Shown here: positions 1-11,141 of the stretch, in pieces
Numbering within the stretch: position 1 is the first letter of the stretch
How the letters are laid out: each line of letters begins with the position of its first letter
Origin: Chara braunii
Taxonomy: Eukaryota; Streptophyta; Charophyceae; Charales; Characeae
Direction of reading: 5' to 3'
Length of the DNA: 37,450 nt
Assembly: GCA_003427395.1 (NCBI GenBank)
Contig: BFEA01000180.1
Coordinates: forward strand, 498,288 to 535,737
Program-made: the position numbers and the translations under genes
The notes under the pieces: model-generated
What the model was told of the DNA's origin: nothing
The model's database searches: none
Seen by the model: the letters and a program-made list of their open reading frames with translations, nothing else

Positions 1-1084
1 GCGACACTTAGAGCAGCGGGGAAAAACACTCAAGTAGCAGGTAGGCCGGTACCACTCAAGTAGTGGTAGGAGTGTCGGGTACTGGAGGCCGAGCAGAAGA
101 AGACAAAAAGTTGGCATTTTTAGAGGCCCAGTAGCGGTAGGCCAGAGGTAGGCCGGTACCAGTCCAAGTAGCCCGGGTCTAGGGCCTGTCCAGACGATAG
201 CAGAGCCTGCAATGATGTTTCCCTCTGAAAGGGAAGAGGTACCGGTTGCTTGGAGGCCGCTAGGCCTAGGAAGCCACCGCACAAGAGGCCAGTAGGCCAC
301 TATATCTTCCGGAGGAGCAAGTAGCTCCTCCTCATTTGCGGCATGCAAGGATTGGCGACATGCTGCTGAGCGAAGCACTAGGCTGGTACAGCGCTGCCTG
401 GAGGTAAAGGGCAGTTGGGCACTCAGCCTGGCTATGGCGAGCAGCCCAGCCTGAGGAGGAGGAAGAAGGGGGTGGAGGAGGAGAGTGACGAGGCACCTAC
501 CTGGCTATGGTGGACACCGTCTTCATCACCTTGTTGGGCGCTGCATCTGGAAGGCCCCAGTTGGGGTAGTGCCGCACCAAGGAAGCTCGAGGCAGAGTCA
601 GGCATGGCGGCTTAGTCAGCAGCGGCATAGCTGCTTTGGGTTGTCCTTTGGACAGGAGGGCAGCGCCATAGCTGCTTTGGGTTGTCCTTTGGACAGGAGG
701 GCAGGGCCCTCAGTAGTCCGCCATAGCCTAGGCATGTGAGAGGAGGAAGAAGGAGGGAAGCCATAGCTATGGTGGACGTTGTTGTTGCTGTTGTTGTTGA
801 GTCAGCAGTAAGAGGGAACTTCAGATATTGATTCTGGTTCATCCACTCGTTGTTATTATTATTATTGGGAAGAAGAATAAGATTGGAGAGGTTAAGGAGG
901 AGGAAGAAGGTGGAGAGAGAAGGGGGGATTTGTCATTGGTCTTGCTGGTGTACATCTTCTTCTTCTTCTGCTTTCCCTCTTCTCTGGTCTCTATCTCTTT
1001 GCAAGTGCTTTCATTTCTTTCGCAATTGGGTTGCATTGTCTTTCATTGTGAATTTGCACTTTGGGAATGACCAGGATCGTAACA
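1..1084 (+). repeat. 5' LTR of copy 1 (left end outside the window)
   Basis: Position 1 aligns with 8281 in the 3' LTR, and the LTR ends with GGATCGTAACA at 1084, just before the primer-binding site. It contains GTT-type simple repeats near 778-800, a TTA run near 850-866 and a CTT run near 953-970. The canonical LTR start TGTAATGAC, seen at 7995, 21316 and 29612, is missing because of the window edge. The part 301-1084 has no counterpart in this element's own 3' LTR, because that LTR is cut at 8541. Confidence 0.92.
627..708 (+). repeat. 41-bp tandem duplication in the LTR
   Basis: Two near-identical adjacent copies begin with ATAGCTGCTTTGGG at 627 and 668. The 3' LTR of copy 2 has one copy of this unit near 30538, so the duplication is not shared by all LTRs of the family. 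Confidence 0.85.
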
Positions 1085-1086
1085 AT

Positions 1087-1098
1087 TGGTATCGGAGC
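1087..1098 (+). other. Primer-binding site, tRNA-iMet type (copy 1)
   Basis: TGGTATCGGAGC lies two bases after the LTR end. Plant LTR elements commonly use TGGTATCAGAGC, complementary to the 3' end of initiator tRNA-Met. This site differs from it by one base (A to G), and copy 2 has the same variant at 22694-22705. Confidence 0.88.
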
Positions 1099-2430
1099 GG
1101 ACTTACTTGCTGGCGAGAGGTGTTAGTCACCCTAAACCTAATTCCGAATTAGGTTAGGGCTAACCTAGTCTCGGATTAGGGTTGGGAAGTTAGGGTTAAG
1201 AGGGGCAGTGAGGTATGTGGATACTGCCCCCACCTGGTTAGGTCATGTAGGGTCGACATCAGACCTGACCAGGTTGCTTGTGTGATTGGATGGGGTGGCA
1301 AAACACAAAGGGGGCTGATTGGAGTAAGCGAGAGGGAGTAGAGAGTGAGAGGTACTCGCACCTGGAATCTGCACTTCAAGAAGACATTGAGTGACTTTTG
1401 GGCTTCCCCTCAAGAGGGAGACTTGATCGGAGGCTGCCATATCTGTATCGAAGAGCTGCAAGTTGCTACTTTGGTCTTCAGACATCGATGGGGGATTCGG
1501 CGTTGTAACAGGGGTGTAGGGAGGCCCTCTTAGTCATGCTAGGACACTTCGTGTAGTGGTAGCTAGGGGTCAGGAGGACTTATGAGAGAGGGGGATGAGA
1601 CGTTATCCATCTTTGGAGGCCGGGCCTCACAGGTAAGTGCCTTGTGACCTGGCTATGCCCGTGGGAGGTTGCTTGGTGCTTCATGGCCTGTTGGGGTGTG
1701 CTGGGCTCTCTTCCTCTTCTCTGCGGTCTTGGTTGTGTGTGTGAGCATGTGGATTGCTTTCTCACCTAATGGATGGATGGATGATGTATCTTGTTCTCAA
1801 CGACATATCTTTCTATAGTGCATTGTCTTTTCATTTCTGAACGGCTGTAGGGGTAAGTTCTTATGAAAGTTGTCTTTTCCTTTTAAGTACGATAGAGGCA
1901 GTTTGGGACTGACTTGGTACGCCTATCTTGTTGGTCCTGGTCCACGACGTACGTGGGACCTTCGGGACTCAGTGGGACCAGGCCCAACGGGATAGGACCT
2001 TTAGGACCCAAATCTGTTGTCGTCAATGCATCTCTTTGCTGTGCTGAATTTGGGGGACATACGGCTAGTAAGGACATTCCTTTCAAGGGGATCTTGACTG
2101 GTCTTACTGCATGTTCTCACAGACTGCCCTGTGTCTGGCTCGGCGACCATTTGCACCCCTCGAAATCTCCATTGCTGCAGTTAGTTTTCTTCAACTGACC
2201 TATTGTGGTACATGCTCCTTGTCAGATTAGACAAGAGGGGATCTCCAACTTATCTGATCGAGCCCGTTCGATAAGTCAGTCCTCTCTTTGTTTTTTTTTA
2301 TTATTTAATTATTTATCTGTATTCTGCTGCGTGAATGTCATTCTCTAAGTCCAAATGAATTGTCGCTCCGGCTAGGAGTTCTACCTTCTACTCTTTGTGA
2401 TTCACTGTTTTTCTTTTATCTGAACTATCT
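1099..2430 (+). other. Untranslated leader of copy 1
   Basis: About 1.3 kb between primer site and gag with no convincing coding sequence. It holds a 21-base inverted repeat at 1135-1155 (arms AACCTAATTC and GAATTAGGTT) and a possible stem between CCTGGTCC at 1936-1943 and GGACCAGG at 1975-1982. It also has a consensus-like splice donor (AG then GTAAGTG) with GT at 1633-1634, and an acceptor-like TTGCTGCAG ending at 2180. All four signals recur at matching places in copy 2. Their function is not shown by the sequence. Confidence 0.7.
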
Positions 2431-4170
2431 ATGTCCGGTATTGAGACGCGTCCTCAGAAAGCGGAAAGAGAGAGAAGAGGAGAGAGAAGGTGTTTTTTTT
2501 GGAAGTGTGAGGAGGGGTAAGAGGAGTGTTCGTCCAAAAGTGAGCAAACTGCGGACCCCTCTTGCGAGATCTACTGACACCCTATCCTCCAGCATGGCAG
2601 ACATCACATTCGAGCAACGGAAGGCCATGCTGGACGCAGCGGCCGAGAACGAGAAACCTTTCTTTCAGAAACTTTATGAGGATGCAATACACAGAGAAAG
2701 GGAGGTAGAGGCAACAACCAAAGCCACAAGTATTGCTGAACAAGTGGCCCTCCTCGAGGTTCCGAAATCGAATGATGACCGGTTCCACGAGAAGTTGGCT
2801 GCTGCGGTAGCAGCCTTGGTTCAACTGCGGACCTTGGAAGATCTCGAGTCCCATGTGATAGCTCTAGAGCAGCGGAACCAAGAGCTGCGGCCGAGATAGT
2901 CGGCCTCAAACACTCCCAACTGTTTGCCCCCCGTCCTCCTAATCCTCGTCCTGCTGCAGTCCCTGTCTCTCACTCTAACACAGTCCTCATGCAGATAGCA
3001 AGCGGAACTGTGATGAGCGCAAGAACCGGTGCCAGCTCCTCAAGCGGCAGCGCCAGCAGTTCTGCACTGGTCCAAGTCCCAAATGTGGGAACATCAGCCC
3101 AAAACGTCGCAGTTCTTACTGGCATACAGTACAGCGGTCTCGTAGTGGACAAGAGGGCAGCCTCTCCGCCGTCCAAGTACAACGGGAAGGGGGATATCAC
3201 CTCTTGGATTAGCTCCATGCGCTCATACGTCGAGGTACTCCGAACACCGCACGAAGACCGAAGCATGATCATGGGCACAAATACTGAGCCCGCCGTACGG
3301 AGTTTCATAGAACTCCAAGCTGTTACTGAAAGTTCTGAGAGAATTGATCTGACTGAGTGGCTGAAAGTAACTGCTGTACGTACTCTTGAGGACCTCTCAT
3401 CGTGCAATATCAAGATAAGCACGTTGCGCTCAAGGCAAGGCTGAAGCTTGAGGCCCTCAAGGACCAAACGAGGACTTCCATGCATGCTTTGGAGCAACAC
3501 TTGATTGGTCTGTTCACCACTCCAAACCAAGGAAGGACTGACGTGTCTTGCATGGTTGTAGTTATGGGAGTGGCCCCAAAGAATATGTCTCCCGACTAGG
3601 ACTCAAAGACCATACGACTTGGTGAGAGCTATTGACGGATCTAGTCAATCTAGAAGCCAAGGACCTCGCCAGGTGTGCAAAGGCACCCGCTACAGGTAGA
3701 ACCTCGCAACGCAAGCGTTACAGAAGCAGCAACCAGCTTGCCCTGCATGAACATTCGGAGGCTGAGGATCAGTCCTATGCGGATGATCTGTCTCTAGATG
3801 ACGATCTAGAGCCGGACTCCGGCGTGGGCTGTTCTACATCAGCCCTTGAGTTTGACATGAATACTGAAGAAAAACGCAATGCCTTTAAAAAGACTGCTTC
3901 AAGCAAGGGGCCTAACCGTGGTTCGGGTAAGGGAACTATAGCACACCTCCCCAAGAATGCAAAGATCCCTGAGAAGCCGGAGGATGCTTCCACCAAGCCT
4001 TGGGGAGCCCTCCGCATCAGCCAAAAGGAATGAGAGAGAAGATCCAAACTGCGCGTGTGCTTGCATGGCCAAAAGTCTGGGCACGCTGTGCAGAATTGTT
4101 ATCGTCTGCAGGGAAACAGGCAAAGGGCGTATAAGAATCATCAACACTCTCTACAACAAGGGAAGCTGAA
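2431..4170 (+). pseudogene. gag: gag of copy 1 (frameshifted)
   Basis: Gag is the structural protein that forms the virus-like particle. The likely original start is ATG at 2431, because copy 2 has the matching ATG at 24044 in frame with its gag. Here a one-base shift near an eight-T run (about 2491-2499) separates it from the rest. The frame with ATG 2594 gives a charged, helix-rich coiled-coil-like segment ending at a stop at 2897-2899. A capsid-like segment follows at 2989-3444 (PSKYNGKGDITSW and similar), then continues in other frames at 3402-3599 and 3632-4033. A knuckle-like sequence near 4050-4100 reads C-x2-G-x4-H-x4-C, so the second cysteine of a CCHC zinc knuckle is missing. At least three frameshifts break the gene. 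Identity as gag rests on position, the knuckle remnant and copy 2. Confidence 0.82.
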
Positions 4171-4810
4171 CAGTCAGTTGCAGGCCCCTCCAAGGAGCCT
4201 GAATCTGATCAACAGCCGGCTCTTGAAGCCCGGACTGATGCTGACTCCAAGGTTGTTGCAGTTCAAGTACTTTACACTGAGCCCTGGGAGGAGACTAAGG
4301 AAGTCAACTTCCACTCACATCTGGAATATTGGCTGCAGCTCAAGCAGCAACGTCGTGTTGAAGGGAGTGTGGAACTGATCTTCTTTAAGATGCCCATTAA
4401 CCGCCGATACATCCGTGTGCTGATTGATAATGGCTCAACGACTAACTTCTTTTCGCCTTACGGGATTCGTAAGGCGGGCCTGGGAATGAAGCAAGTGGAA
4501 TTGCAGAACCCTTGTCAGACCCAGGTGGGCAACCAAGAGGTTGTCACGCACGTCACTTTTGACGAAGATCGCACTGTTACACATGAGCTGAACTTTTATG
4601 TCATGGACAAGTGTCGTTTCGACGCGGCCATTGGCTTGGGCTGGTTAAAGGCTCATTGTCTAAGGACGACGTGGGGGGATAATCAGTTCGTGATGCGTGA
4701 TGCCAAGGGGAACGAGCGTACCGTTCTATTGTACGAGACGCGTGAGTCCCCTGTGACTCTTTTGAGTGCAAACAAATTCTGCAAAACAGTGCGCAGGCGC
4801 AAGGAAGCTG
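4171..4810 (+). pseudogene. pol: Retroviral-type aspartic protease domain of pol, copy 1
   Basis: The protease would cleave the Gag-Pol polyprotein. The active-site motif reads LIDNGST with its aspartate codon at 4426-4428. The usual D-S-G or D-T-G is D-N-G here, while copy 2 keeps D-S-G, so this domain may be inactive. The frame is open from about 4369 through the protease, a Ser/Thr-rich linker (about 4850-4980) and the first half of RT, to 5622. The sequence before 4369 matches copy 2 only in another frame, so the gag-pol join is also broken. Confidence 0.85.
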
Positions 4811-6428
4811 AGCATGTGCATGTAGCTCTTGTAAAGCCTCTCCATGTGCCTTCTACTGTTGCTACATTTTCTACCTCGGAAAGTAATTTTACTTCTACTA
4901 CCTCTACTTCTATTCCATCTACTTCTACTGTAAAAAATCAATTTACTTTTGATCCAAGTACTTCGAGTTCAGTTGTAATTGCTGTAAATTCTCAATCTGA
5001 TTTTCTCTCTCCTGATGAGGATGATCCTCTACCGGAAGTCCCATCAAACATTCGCCGTCTATTGAATCGATTTCCTGAAGTTATGGATGAACCTCGTGGA
5101 GTTCCCAAGCGTCCGGTCAAACACAAGATCGAGATAATAGAAGGGAGTGTTCCTCCAAAGGGTTGCGTCTACCATATGGGACAAGGCGAGTTGGAGGAGT
5201 TGAGGAGCCAAATTGATGACATGATCGATCGTGGATGGATTAGGCCTAGTGAGTCTGAGTTCGGTGCACCTGTCTTGTTTGTGCCGAAGAAAGGAGGCAA
5301 ACTCGAAATGTGTATTGACTATCGGATCACCAGAAAGAATGCTTATCCTTTGCCTCGCATAGATGATCTGCTAGATGCGGCAGGTGGATGCAAAATCTTC
5401 TCCAAGATCGACCTCAAATCTGGCTACCACCAGACCACCAGATTGAAGTTGATCCGAGCGACCAGCACAAAACTGCATTCAAAACACACGATGGGCTGTA
5501 CGAATTTATCGTTATGCCCTTCGGTCTTACGAATGCACCAGCAGCGTTTCAGTGCCTCATGGACAAGGTCCTTCGCCATCAGCTTAACAGGTTTGTTGTT
5601 GTTTACCTCGATGACATCCTGATTTTCAGCAAGTCCATGGAAGAGCATGTCAAGCACCTTGAGGAGGTTTTGCAGGTCCTCAAGGAGGCACAGTTGCACC
5701 TCAACTTAGAGAAATCTGAGTTTGGAAGGGACAACGTCATCTATCCTGGGCACCGGTTGTCTGCAAACGGCCTTGAGCCGGAGGCAACGAAGGTTGAGGT
5801 CAAACGAAAGTGGCCTCAACCGGCAAACGTACGCGAACTGTGTTCTTTTCTTGGTTTAGCCTCTTCTTATCGGAAGTTTGTGCCCAAATTTTATGTCATT
5901 GCTCACCCACTCTCAAGACTAACAAGCAAGAATGTTGCCTATGCGTGGTGTGAGAAATGTGAGACTGCGTTCCAAGCGTTGAAAGAGGCTTTGGTGAGTC
6001 ATCCTGTGTTCCGCATTGCGGATCCCAACCTCACGTTCGTGGTCACTACGGACGCGAGCCAGTATGGGATTGGTGCAATGCTGCAACAAGATGATGGCGA
6101 TGGCCTGCGTCCGCTCGAATATTACAGCAAACGCATGCCCAGCCACAAGGTAGCTACCTCCACATATATGTGTGAGCTCTATGCTTTGTGAGAAGCGCCC
6201 ACACATTGGAAGCACTACCTCTTGGGTCGTCACTTCAAGGTCTACTCAGATCATCACACCTTGCAGTGGATTAAAACGCGAACTGATCTCTCTCCGACAC
6301 TGACCCGCTGGCTGCATGACATTGATGTTTACGACTTTGAACTGAAGCATAAGAAAGGTTGTTATAATCGTGTTGCTGATGCTTTGTCGCGTCATCCTGA
6401 GTTTTTGACTTGCCTTGTGAGCTCGTAT
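4811..6428 (+). pseudogene. pol: Reverse transcriptase and RNase H of pol, copy 1 (broken)
   Basis: RT motifs are clear: the [11 protein letters not shown] block near 5400-5433, [10 protein letters not shown] near 5514-5545 and the catalytic YLDD at 5604-5615. RNase H follows with TTDAS near 6045-6059 and VADALSR near 6372-6392. Three lesions stand out. There is a 12-base in-frame loss before the RITRKN block (copy 2 has GLNR there). An 8-base tandem duplication of ACCACCAG (5426-5433, 5434-5441) shifts the frame in the RT core. A TGA at 6189-6191 lies inside RNase H. The frame is otherwise open from 5388 to 6191 and 6222 to 6728. The RT fold is Ty3/gypsy type. Confidence 0.92.
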
Positions 6429-7953
6429 GACCTCCGAAGGAAACTGACGGAGGATCTGGTCGAGCACACTGCCAAGGATCCGGACCTTAATCCCATCCTT
6501 GAGCAGCTCAAGGCTGACCCCAACTGTAAGCCTGATTTTCACGAGTGTGAGGGTCTTGTATTCTACCGGTATGGGAAGTTTGATCGTTTGTGTGTACCCA
6601 ACCATGCGCCTCTCCGGACTCATTTCTTGGATTTGGCAAATGGTCGGAGTGGACACTTAGTCTTTGAGAAGACTTATGGAAGTCTTTTGCAGCAATTTGA
6701 TTGGCCGGGAATGAAGGGATCTGCTTAGAAATTTATTGTTGAATGTCAAGTCTGTCAAAGAACCAAGGTCCATAGGCATAAGCCTTATCGCCTGTTGAAA
6801 CCCCTCTCAATCCCTGATGGGCCCGGTGAGTCGGTTTCTATCGATTTCATGGGCGTGGGGAAGGTGAGCGAGGGAGGACATTCACAAATCATGGTCATTG
6901 TGGATCGTTTTTCCAAATTTCTGAATTTGATTCCTCTACCTCCTTATGCACCAACTGTGATCGTGATCGAAGAATTTCACCAGCGGTACATTCTGCAGTA
7001 TGGACCCCCGAAAACTCTTGTGAGTGATCGAGACACCAGGTTCATCAGTGCTGACTGGAAGGACTTCACCTCGCAGATCTACGACATTAAACTCGACAAG
7101 ACTTTTGGTCGACACCCCGAAGCCAATGGATTGGCTGAGGAAATCAACCAGACTGCCATTCAATTACTGCGCGCGTTAATTGTTCCAGATCAGAACACGT
7201 GGGACAAGGAGTTACACAAAGTGAAAGGGTTGTACAACAACTCCATTCATTCCGCAACTGGCGTGACACCGAATCAGCTGCAATATGGTTGACAGTTGCG
7301 CAATCCTCTCCTATTTGTTCCCCGAACGGTCCCCTGGTCTGACGCCCGACATGCCTGGCTACAATGCCAAGTATGCACGCCTGCTCAAAGTTGCTATCGC
7401 AGCAATGAACAAGCGTCAACATGCCATGATCAAACATGCTAACAAGTCACGCAAAGAAGAACTTCAAAGTAGGGAGTTATGTCTGGGTCAAAATGTATGA
7501 GTTTTCTGACGAAGAGGGAGTATCACGAAAACTTCTTCCATTGTACTATGGCCCTTGGCAGGTTCTAAAGTTGATTGGGGATGATTTTGGTCCTTCGTAT
7601 GTGATTGACGTGCCTCCTCATCTGCGCACATATCCGGTCTTTCACGCGTCCAAACTGTTTCCATACATCAATGACGAGACTTTTCCCTTCCGAGATCCTA
7701 TGATACCTCGTCCTATCGACGACGGCCATGAGATAAACAGAATCATTTCCCATGAAGGAAGAGGGAGGAACACAGTACTAGGATCGACCGAAAAGAGCTG
7801 CTAAAGAATGTTCCACGTGTTGTTAACGCTTATGAACGACATATCGCTGATGGACAGACTGCTGAGTTTTCTGCAAAACTCACTCCTCACGATCTTACTA
7901 AATCTCTCTTTTTGATCTACGCCTACGATGCATTTTGTGCCGACTCTGAATGA
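6429..7953 (+). pseudogene. pol: Integrase with GPY/F and chromodomain-like tail, copy 1 (broken)
   Basis: Integrase inserts the cDNA into the genome. A zinc-binding HHCC-like region (GRSGH, then C-x2-C at 6744-6755) is followed by a DDE core: Asp at 6843-6845, Asp at 7026-7028, and Glu at 7137-7139 in GLAEEINQ. The GPY/F module (LLPLYYGPWQV) lies near 7525-7560. The C-terminal tail resembles a chromodomain, as in chromoviruses, but lacks about 43 bases that copy 2 keeps near 29356-29398, so its core is missing. Stops occur at 6726-6728 and 7290-7292, and the frame changes near 7440 and 7800. The frame last ends at TGA 7951-7953. Confidence 0.88.
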
Positions 7954-7981
7954 GTTACTCGCTCGAAGGGACCTCTCTCTT

Positions 7982-7994
7982 GAGAGGGGGGTAG
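7982..7994 (+). other. Polypurine tract of copy 1
   Basis: GAGAGGGGGGTAG lies directly before the LTR start TGTAATGAC at 7995. It is the expected plus-strand priming site, and copy 2 has a matching tract at 29600-29611. Confidence 0.85.
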
Positions 7995-8541
7995 TGTAAT
8001 GACCTGCCAAAAACACAGATTGAGAACACTGCTGATTTTTGGGATTTGCCGCTGGAATGAATGCGTTGCTGAGATTCCCGCATTCTACTGTGGTTTCCAA
8101 GTTTGTGTGTGTGTGCGTGCCTGCTGGTTTGCATGCCTGTGTGAGTGCTTGTCGGCTGAGTGTGTGTGTGACCCACAAGGGTACTTGTTGGTTGAAAGGC
8201 CCCGCAGGGCCGATACTTACCTGTGGCCGTGACTTTGAGGGTTGCAGCGGGGAAAACACTCAAGTAGCGGGGGTAGGCCCGTGACACTTAGAGCAGTGGG
8301 GAAAAACACTCAAGTAGCAGGTAGGCCGGTACCACTCAAGTAGTGGTAGGAGTGTCGGGTACTGGAGGCCGAGCAAAAGAAGACAAAAAGTTGGCATTTT
8401 TAGAGGCCCAGTCCAAGTAGCCAAGGTCTAGGGCCTGTCCGGACGATAGCAGAGCCTGCAATGATGTTTCCCTCCGAAAGGGAAGAGGTACCAGTTGCTG
8501 GGAGGCCTAGGAAGTCACCGCCCAAGAGGTCAGTAGGCCAC
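7995..8541 (+). repeat. 3' LTR of copy 1, interrupted by element A
   Basis: Starts TGTAATGAC and aligns with the LTRs of copy 2. From 8281 it aligns with position 1 onward of the 5' LTR. It lacks about 36 bases present near 130-165. It stops after GTAGGCCAC at 8541. The matching place in the 5' LTR (300) continues into TATATCTTCC, whereas here the sequence turns into element A's LTR edge TGTCGAATGC. Confidence 0.92.
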
Positions 8542-10379
8542 TGTCGAATGCATTGGTCCGGCACCGCACAAGGCAGGGCGGGACCCTCCCGGCCGCGTCA
8601 CGCAGGAGTTGGTCTTAATCCTCGTCGCGAATACATAATGGAGCTTCCGCAAGCCGCTCCGGCGGAATGCGCCAGCCATACCTCTCGCGAGCCCCTACGA
8701 TAGGATAGGGCCTACGCGAGGCACGACTTACCTCTTCGTTACTGGAGCTGTCACCTCCGTTCGGTGGGTGTATCCCCGTCGAGCTACCAGTGCACAGTAC
8801 GAAAGCTAATCAGCTGCAATCGCAGAGGTGGACCAGCCGAGGGCGTTTCTCGTTCGTTGTAGCATAGGGGGTACGCTCGATTTTATGCCTCTATCAGACC
8901 CGCACGTGAACCGACGCCTTGTGGGGTTGAGGTCCCAAACGCGACTCGTCGTCGGTCGACTAGAAGGCATCCCACACACCACGCGTACACCACTTCAAAG
9001 AACTTAAAAATTAAAAACACACACACATACACATACATATACAGAACGACACAAAACAAACAACGCGACAGCACTCCTAATCCCTTAGTTGTCATCCCAT
9101 AACTCTCCGATGCTAAAATCGGATAGGCGTCGCGCGCGAGATTTAGTATAAAACCGCGCGGACGCAGGGCTACTCTCATATCGATTCGCAATGCAAGCAC
9201 ATGCAAGCAGTCGCAATTGTGGCGTACTATGTAGTACCCATACTCGTACGGTCCTCATTAATCTCGAAGGTCACATTCGACACTATGTTGTTAGTTAAGA
9301 AAGTAGGAGAGTCTTCAACTACCCATTCTCTTGGCATAGATGCACTCCTAAGTGTCGGTTGACACACGCCTTGAGGGAATGATCTCTCGACGCTAGACAA
9401 CCGCCAAGTGCGGTTGAGAACCACACCCTTTTCGGCACCCTGTGAAGAGTGGGTGGTACACATGTTCATACTTGTGGTGGCAATCGTCTCTTATCGCCCT
9501 GGAGACCAGCTCTATTATCCAGGGCCTGGAGAGAAATCAAGGGTGACTTTGGCGGCTGCCACGGACTACAACATCCAACTATAAAAACCTCTGAAAAGCA
9601 AAGGATAACAGGGGATCTCCCTTTTCTCTCAAAAGCATAATCTGTTCAACCCTTACGCGCGGTCACATAGGCCGCGCGAAACACTCAAGACATATGTATT
9701 TACATATATAGAGAGGGTTATACTTATGTCATCACTTCTCATAATCACAGTGGGACTCCTCTCAGCCATATATATGTATATGATCGCGGGCAGTCAAATC
9801 CAAAGTCCGACCCACCAAACATACCTGCAATCACATCAAAGAGTCGACCAAAAGTCCATGCACTACACGGGGTCAACTTCAACCATTCTCTGTACTCGCA
9901 CCCCTCGCTTTAGCCATGCAAGCCTCACTCTTGTGCAACTCCTCAAAATAAAATACTCAATACTTTTGTTAAATGGCCATTCAAATAAAGTCCGGGCGAA
10001 AACACAACAAAACAATTCAAATCACAAGGCTAAAGCCTTTAGGTTGAGTGACAAGGGTGAACTGGAGTTGAGTCATAAACCGACGAATCGACAACCGACC
10101 TGTTATCAGTGATAACAGAAGATGATCCTCGTAGGATCAAGATGAATCTAGCCCAAATCCTGAATCAATCGATCAAGAAGACCTAAAACACAAGACGGGT
10201 CAATCCCCAAGCTAAATTTATAAGTTCATGGAGAATAATCTCCATATCACGATCTTGCTCAAAATCATTCTATTTAACTAAGCCTAAGTCTACCTCTAAG
10301 CAAGTGTCAAAAGAAAGGTAGACCCTGGCAGAATCTCCTCTATACAAAGTGGATTTTCCAAGATTGTAGATTTTTCAAA

Positions 10380-11090
10380 ATATAATCTCACTCCTTTAAA
10401 CTAAGGATCTAAGGAAAATTTTGGCAGCGCTTCCCGTAGGAAAAGTGTCTTTCCATAATTTATAGTAGCTCAAATATGAAAACCAAATCCAAACTCTAAT
10501 TATGGAAAGTCAAATTTTGTCTAACTCTCAGGAGTAGTAAAAATTTAGGCAGCACTTCCTTTGGAAAGCTAGACTTCCCAGATATATTCTGAGTCAGATA
10601 TGAACTCAGAAACAAGACCTTAGTTCAACTAAGACAAAATTTAACTAACTCCTTAGATTTGTAAAATTTTCGGCAGCGCTTCCCGTAGAGAAAGTGTTAT
10701 CCCAAGATTTATACAAAGCTAAATTCAGAATCTAAAATAAATATTGAATTGTAATAAATAAAGTATATTAGTATTTAAATAATAGTGTTTGTTCTATAAT
10801 ATGTCCATATTGTGAAAAAAAAAATAAAGGAAAAAAAATATTAAATTAATGAGTTGAATATGATATATAAAAGATAAGAAGTTATACATCAATATATAGT
10901 TAAATAATAAATATACCCTGGTGACTTCTTAAGGTCCAATTTTGTCTGACTCCCTGAATTAGCAAAAATTTGGACAGCACTCCTTTTAGAAAAGGAGGTT
11001 TGTCAAAAAGTCAGAAAAATTGGACCCTGAAAAAGACAAAATCTGACTAACTCCTTGGTTTTGTAGAAATTTCGGCAGCGCTTCCCGTAG
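10380..11090. repeat. Diverged ~124-bp repeat array in A's left LTR
   Basis: Five copies of a core GGCAGCGCTTCCCGTAG (some altered to GGCAGCACTTCC) start at 10423, 10548, 10672, 10972 and 11074. Each follows an ACAAAATTTAACTAACTCC-like stretch. The first three are spaced 125 and 124 bases; the third gap is widened by an AT-rich block. The right LTR carries the same five at 33713, 33838, 33953, 34253 and 34370. Confidence 0.8.
10735..10916. other. AT-rich block in A's LTR
   Basis: About 180 bases almost without G or C, with runs of A, lie between the third and fourth units of the repeat array. The same block occurs at about 34014-34196 in the right LTR. No coding or known signal is visible. 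Confidence 0.7.
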
Positions 11091-11141
11091 AGAAAGTGGC
11101 TTACCAAGATTTATACAAGACCAAGTATAATAAATGATCCC

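Larger units (their letters stand above)
1..8541 (+). mobile_element. Ty3/gypsy LTR retrotransposon, copy 1 (decayed, both ends cut)
   Basis: An LTR element reading left to right: partial 5' LTR, tRNA-iMet-type primer site, long leader, gag, protease, RT, RNase H, integrase, chromodomain-like tail, purine tract and partial 3' LTR. The order RT, RNase H, integrase places it in Ty3/gypsy. By alignment to its own 3' LTR, about 286 bases of the 5' LTR lie left of the window. The 3' LTR is interrupted at 8541, exactly where the outer edge of minus-strand element A begins. It shares structure and close sequence with copy 2 at 21316-30980. Every coding domain carries frameshifts or stops, so this copy is not autonomous. 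Confidence 0.93.

Noticed and set aside
1-8541. Tandem segmental duplication as the reason for repeated blocks (copy 1 plus LTR A, copy 2 plus LTR A)
   Set aside because: Junctions fall at LTR ends, copy 2 has CTTT on both sides, and about 0.9 kb with the tRNA-Asp site separates copy 2 from the right LTR. Nested insertion explains all of this.
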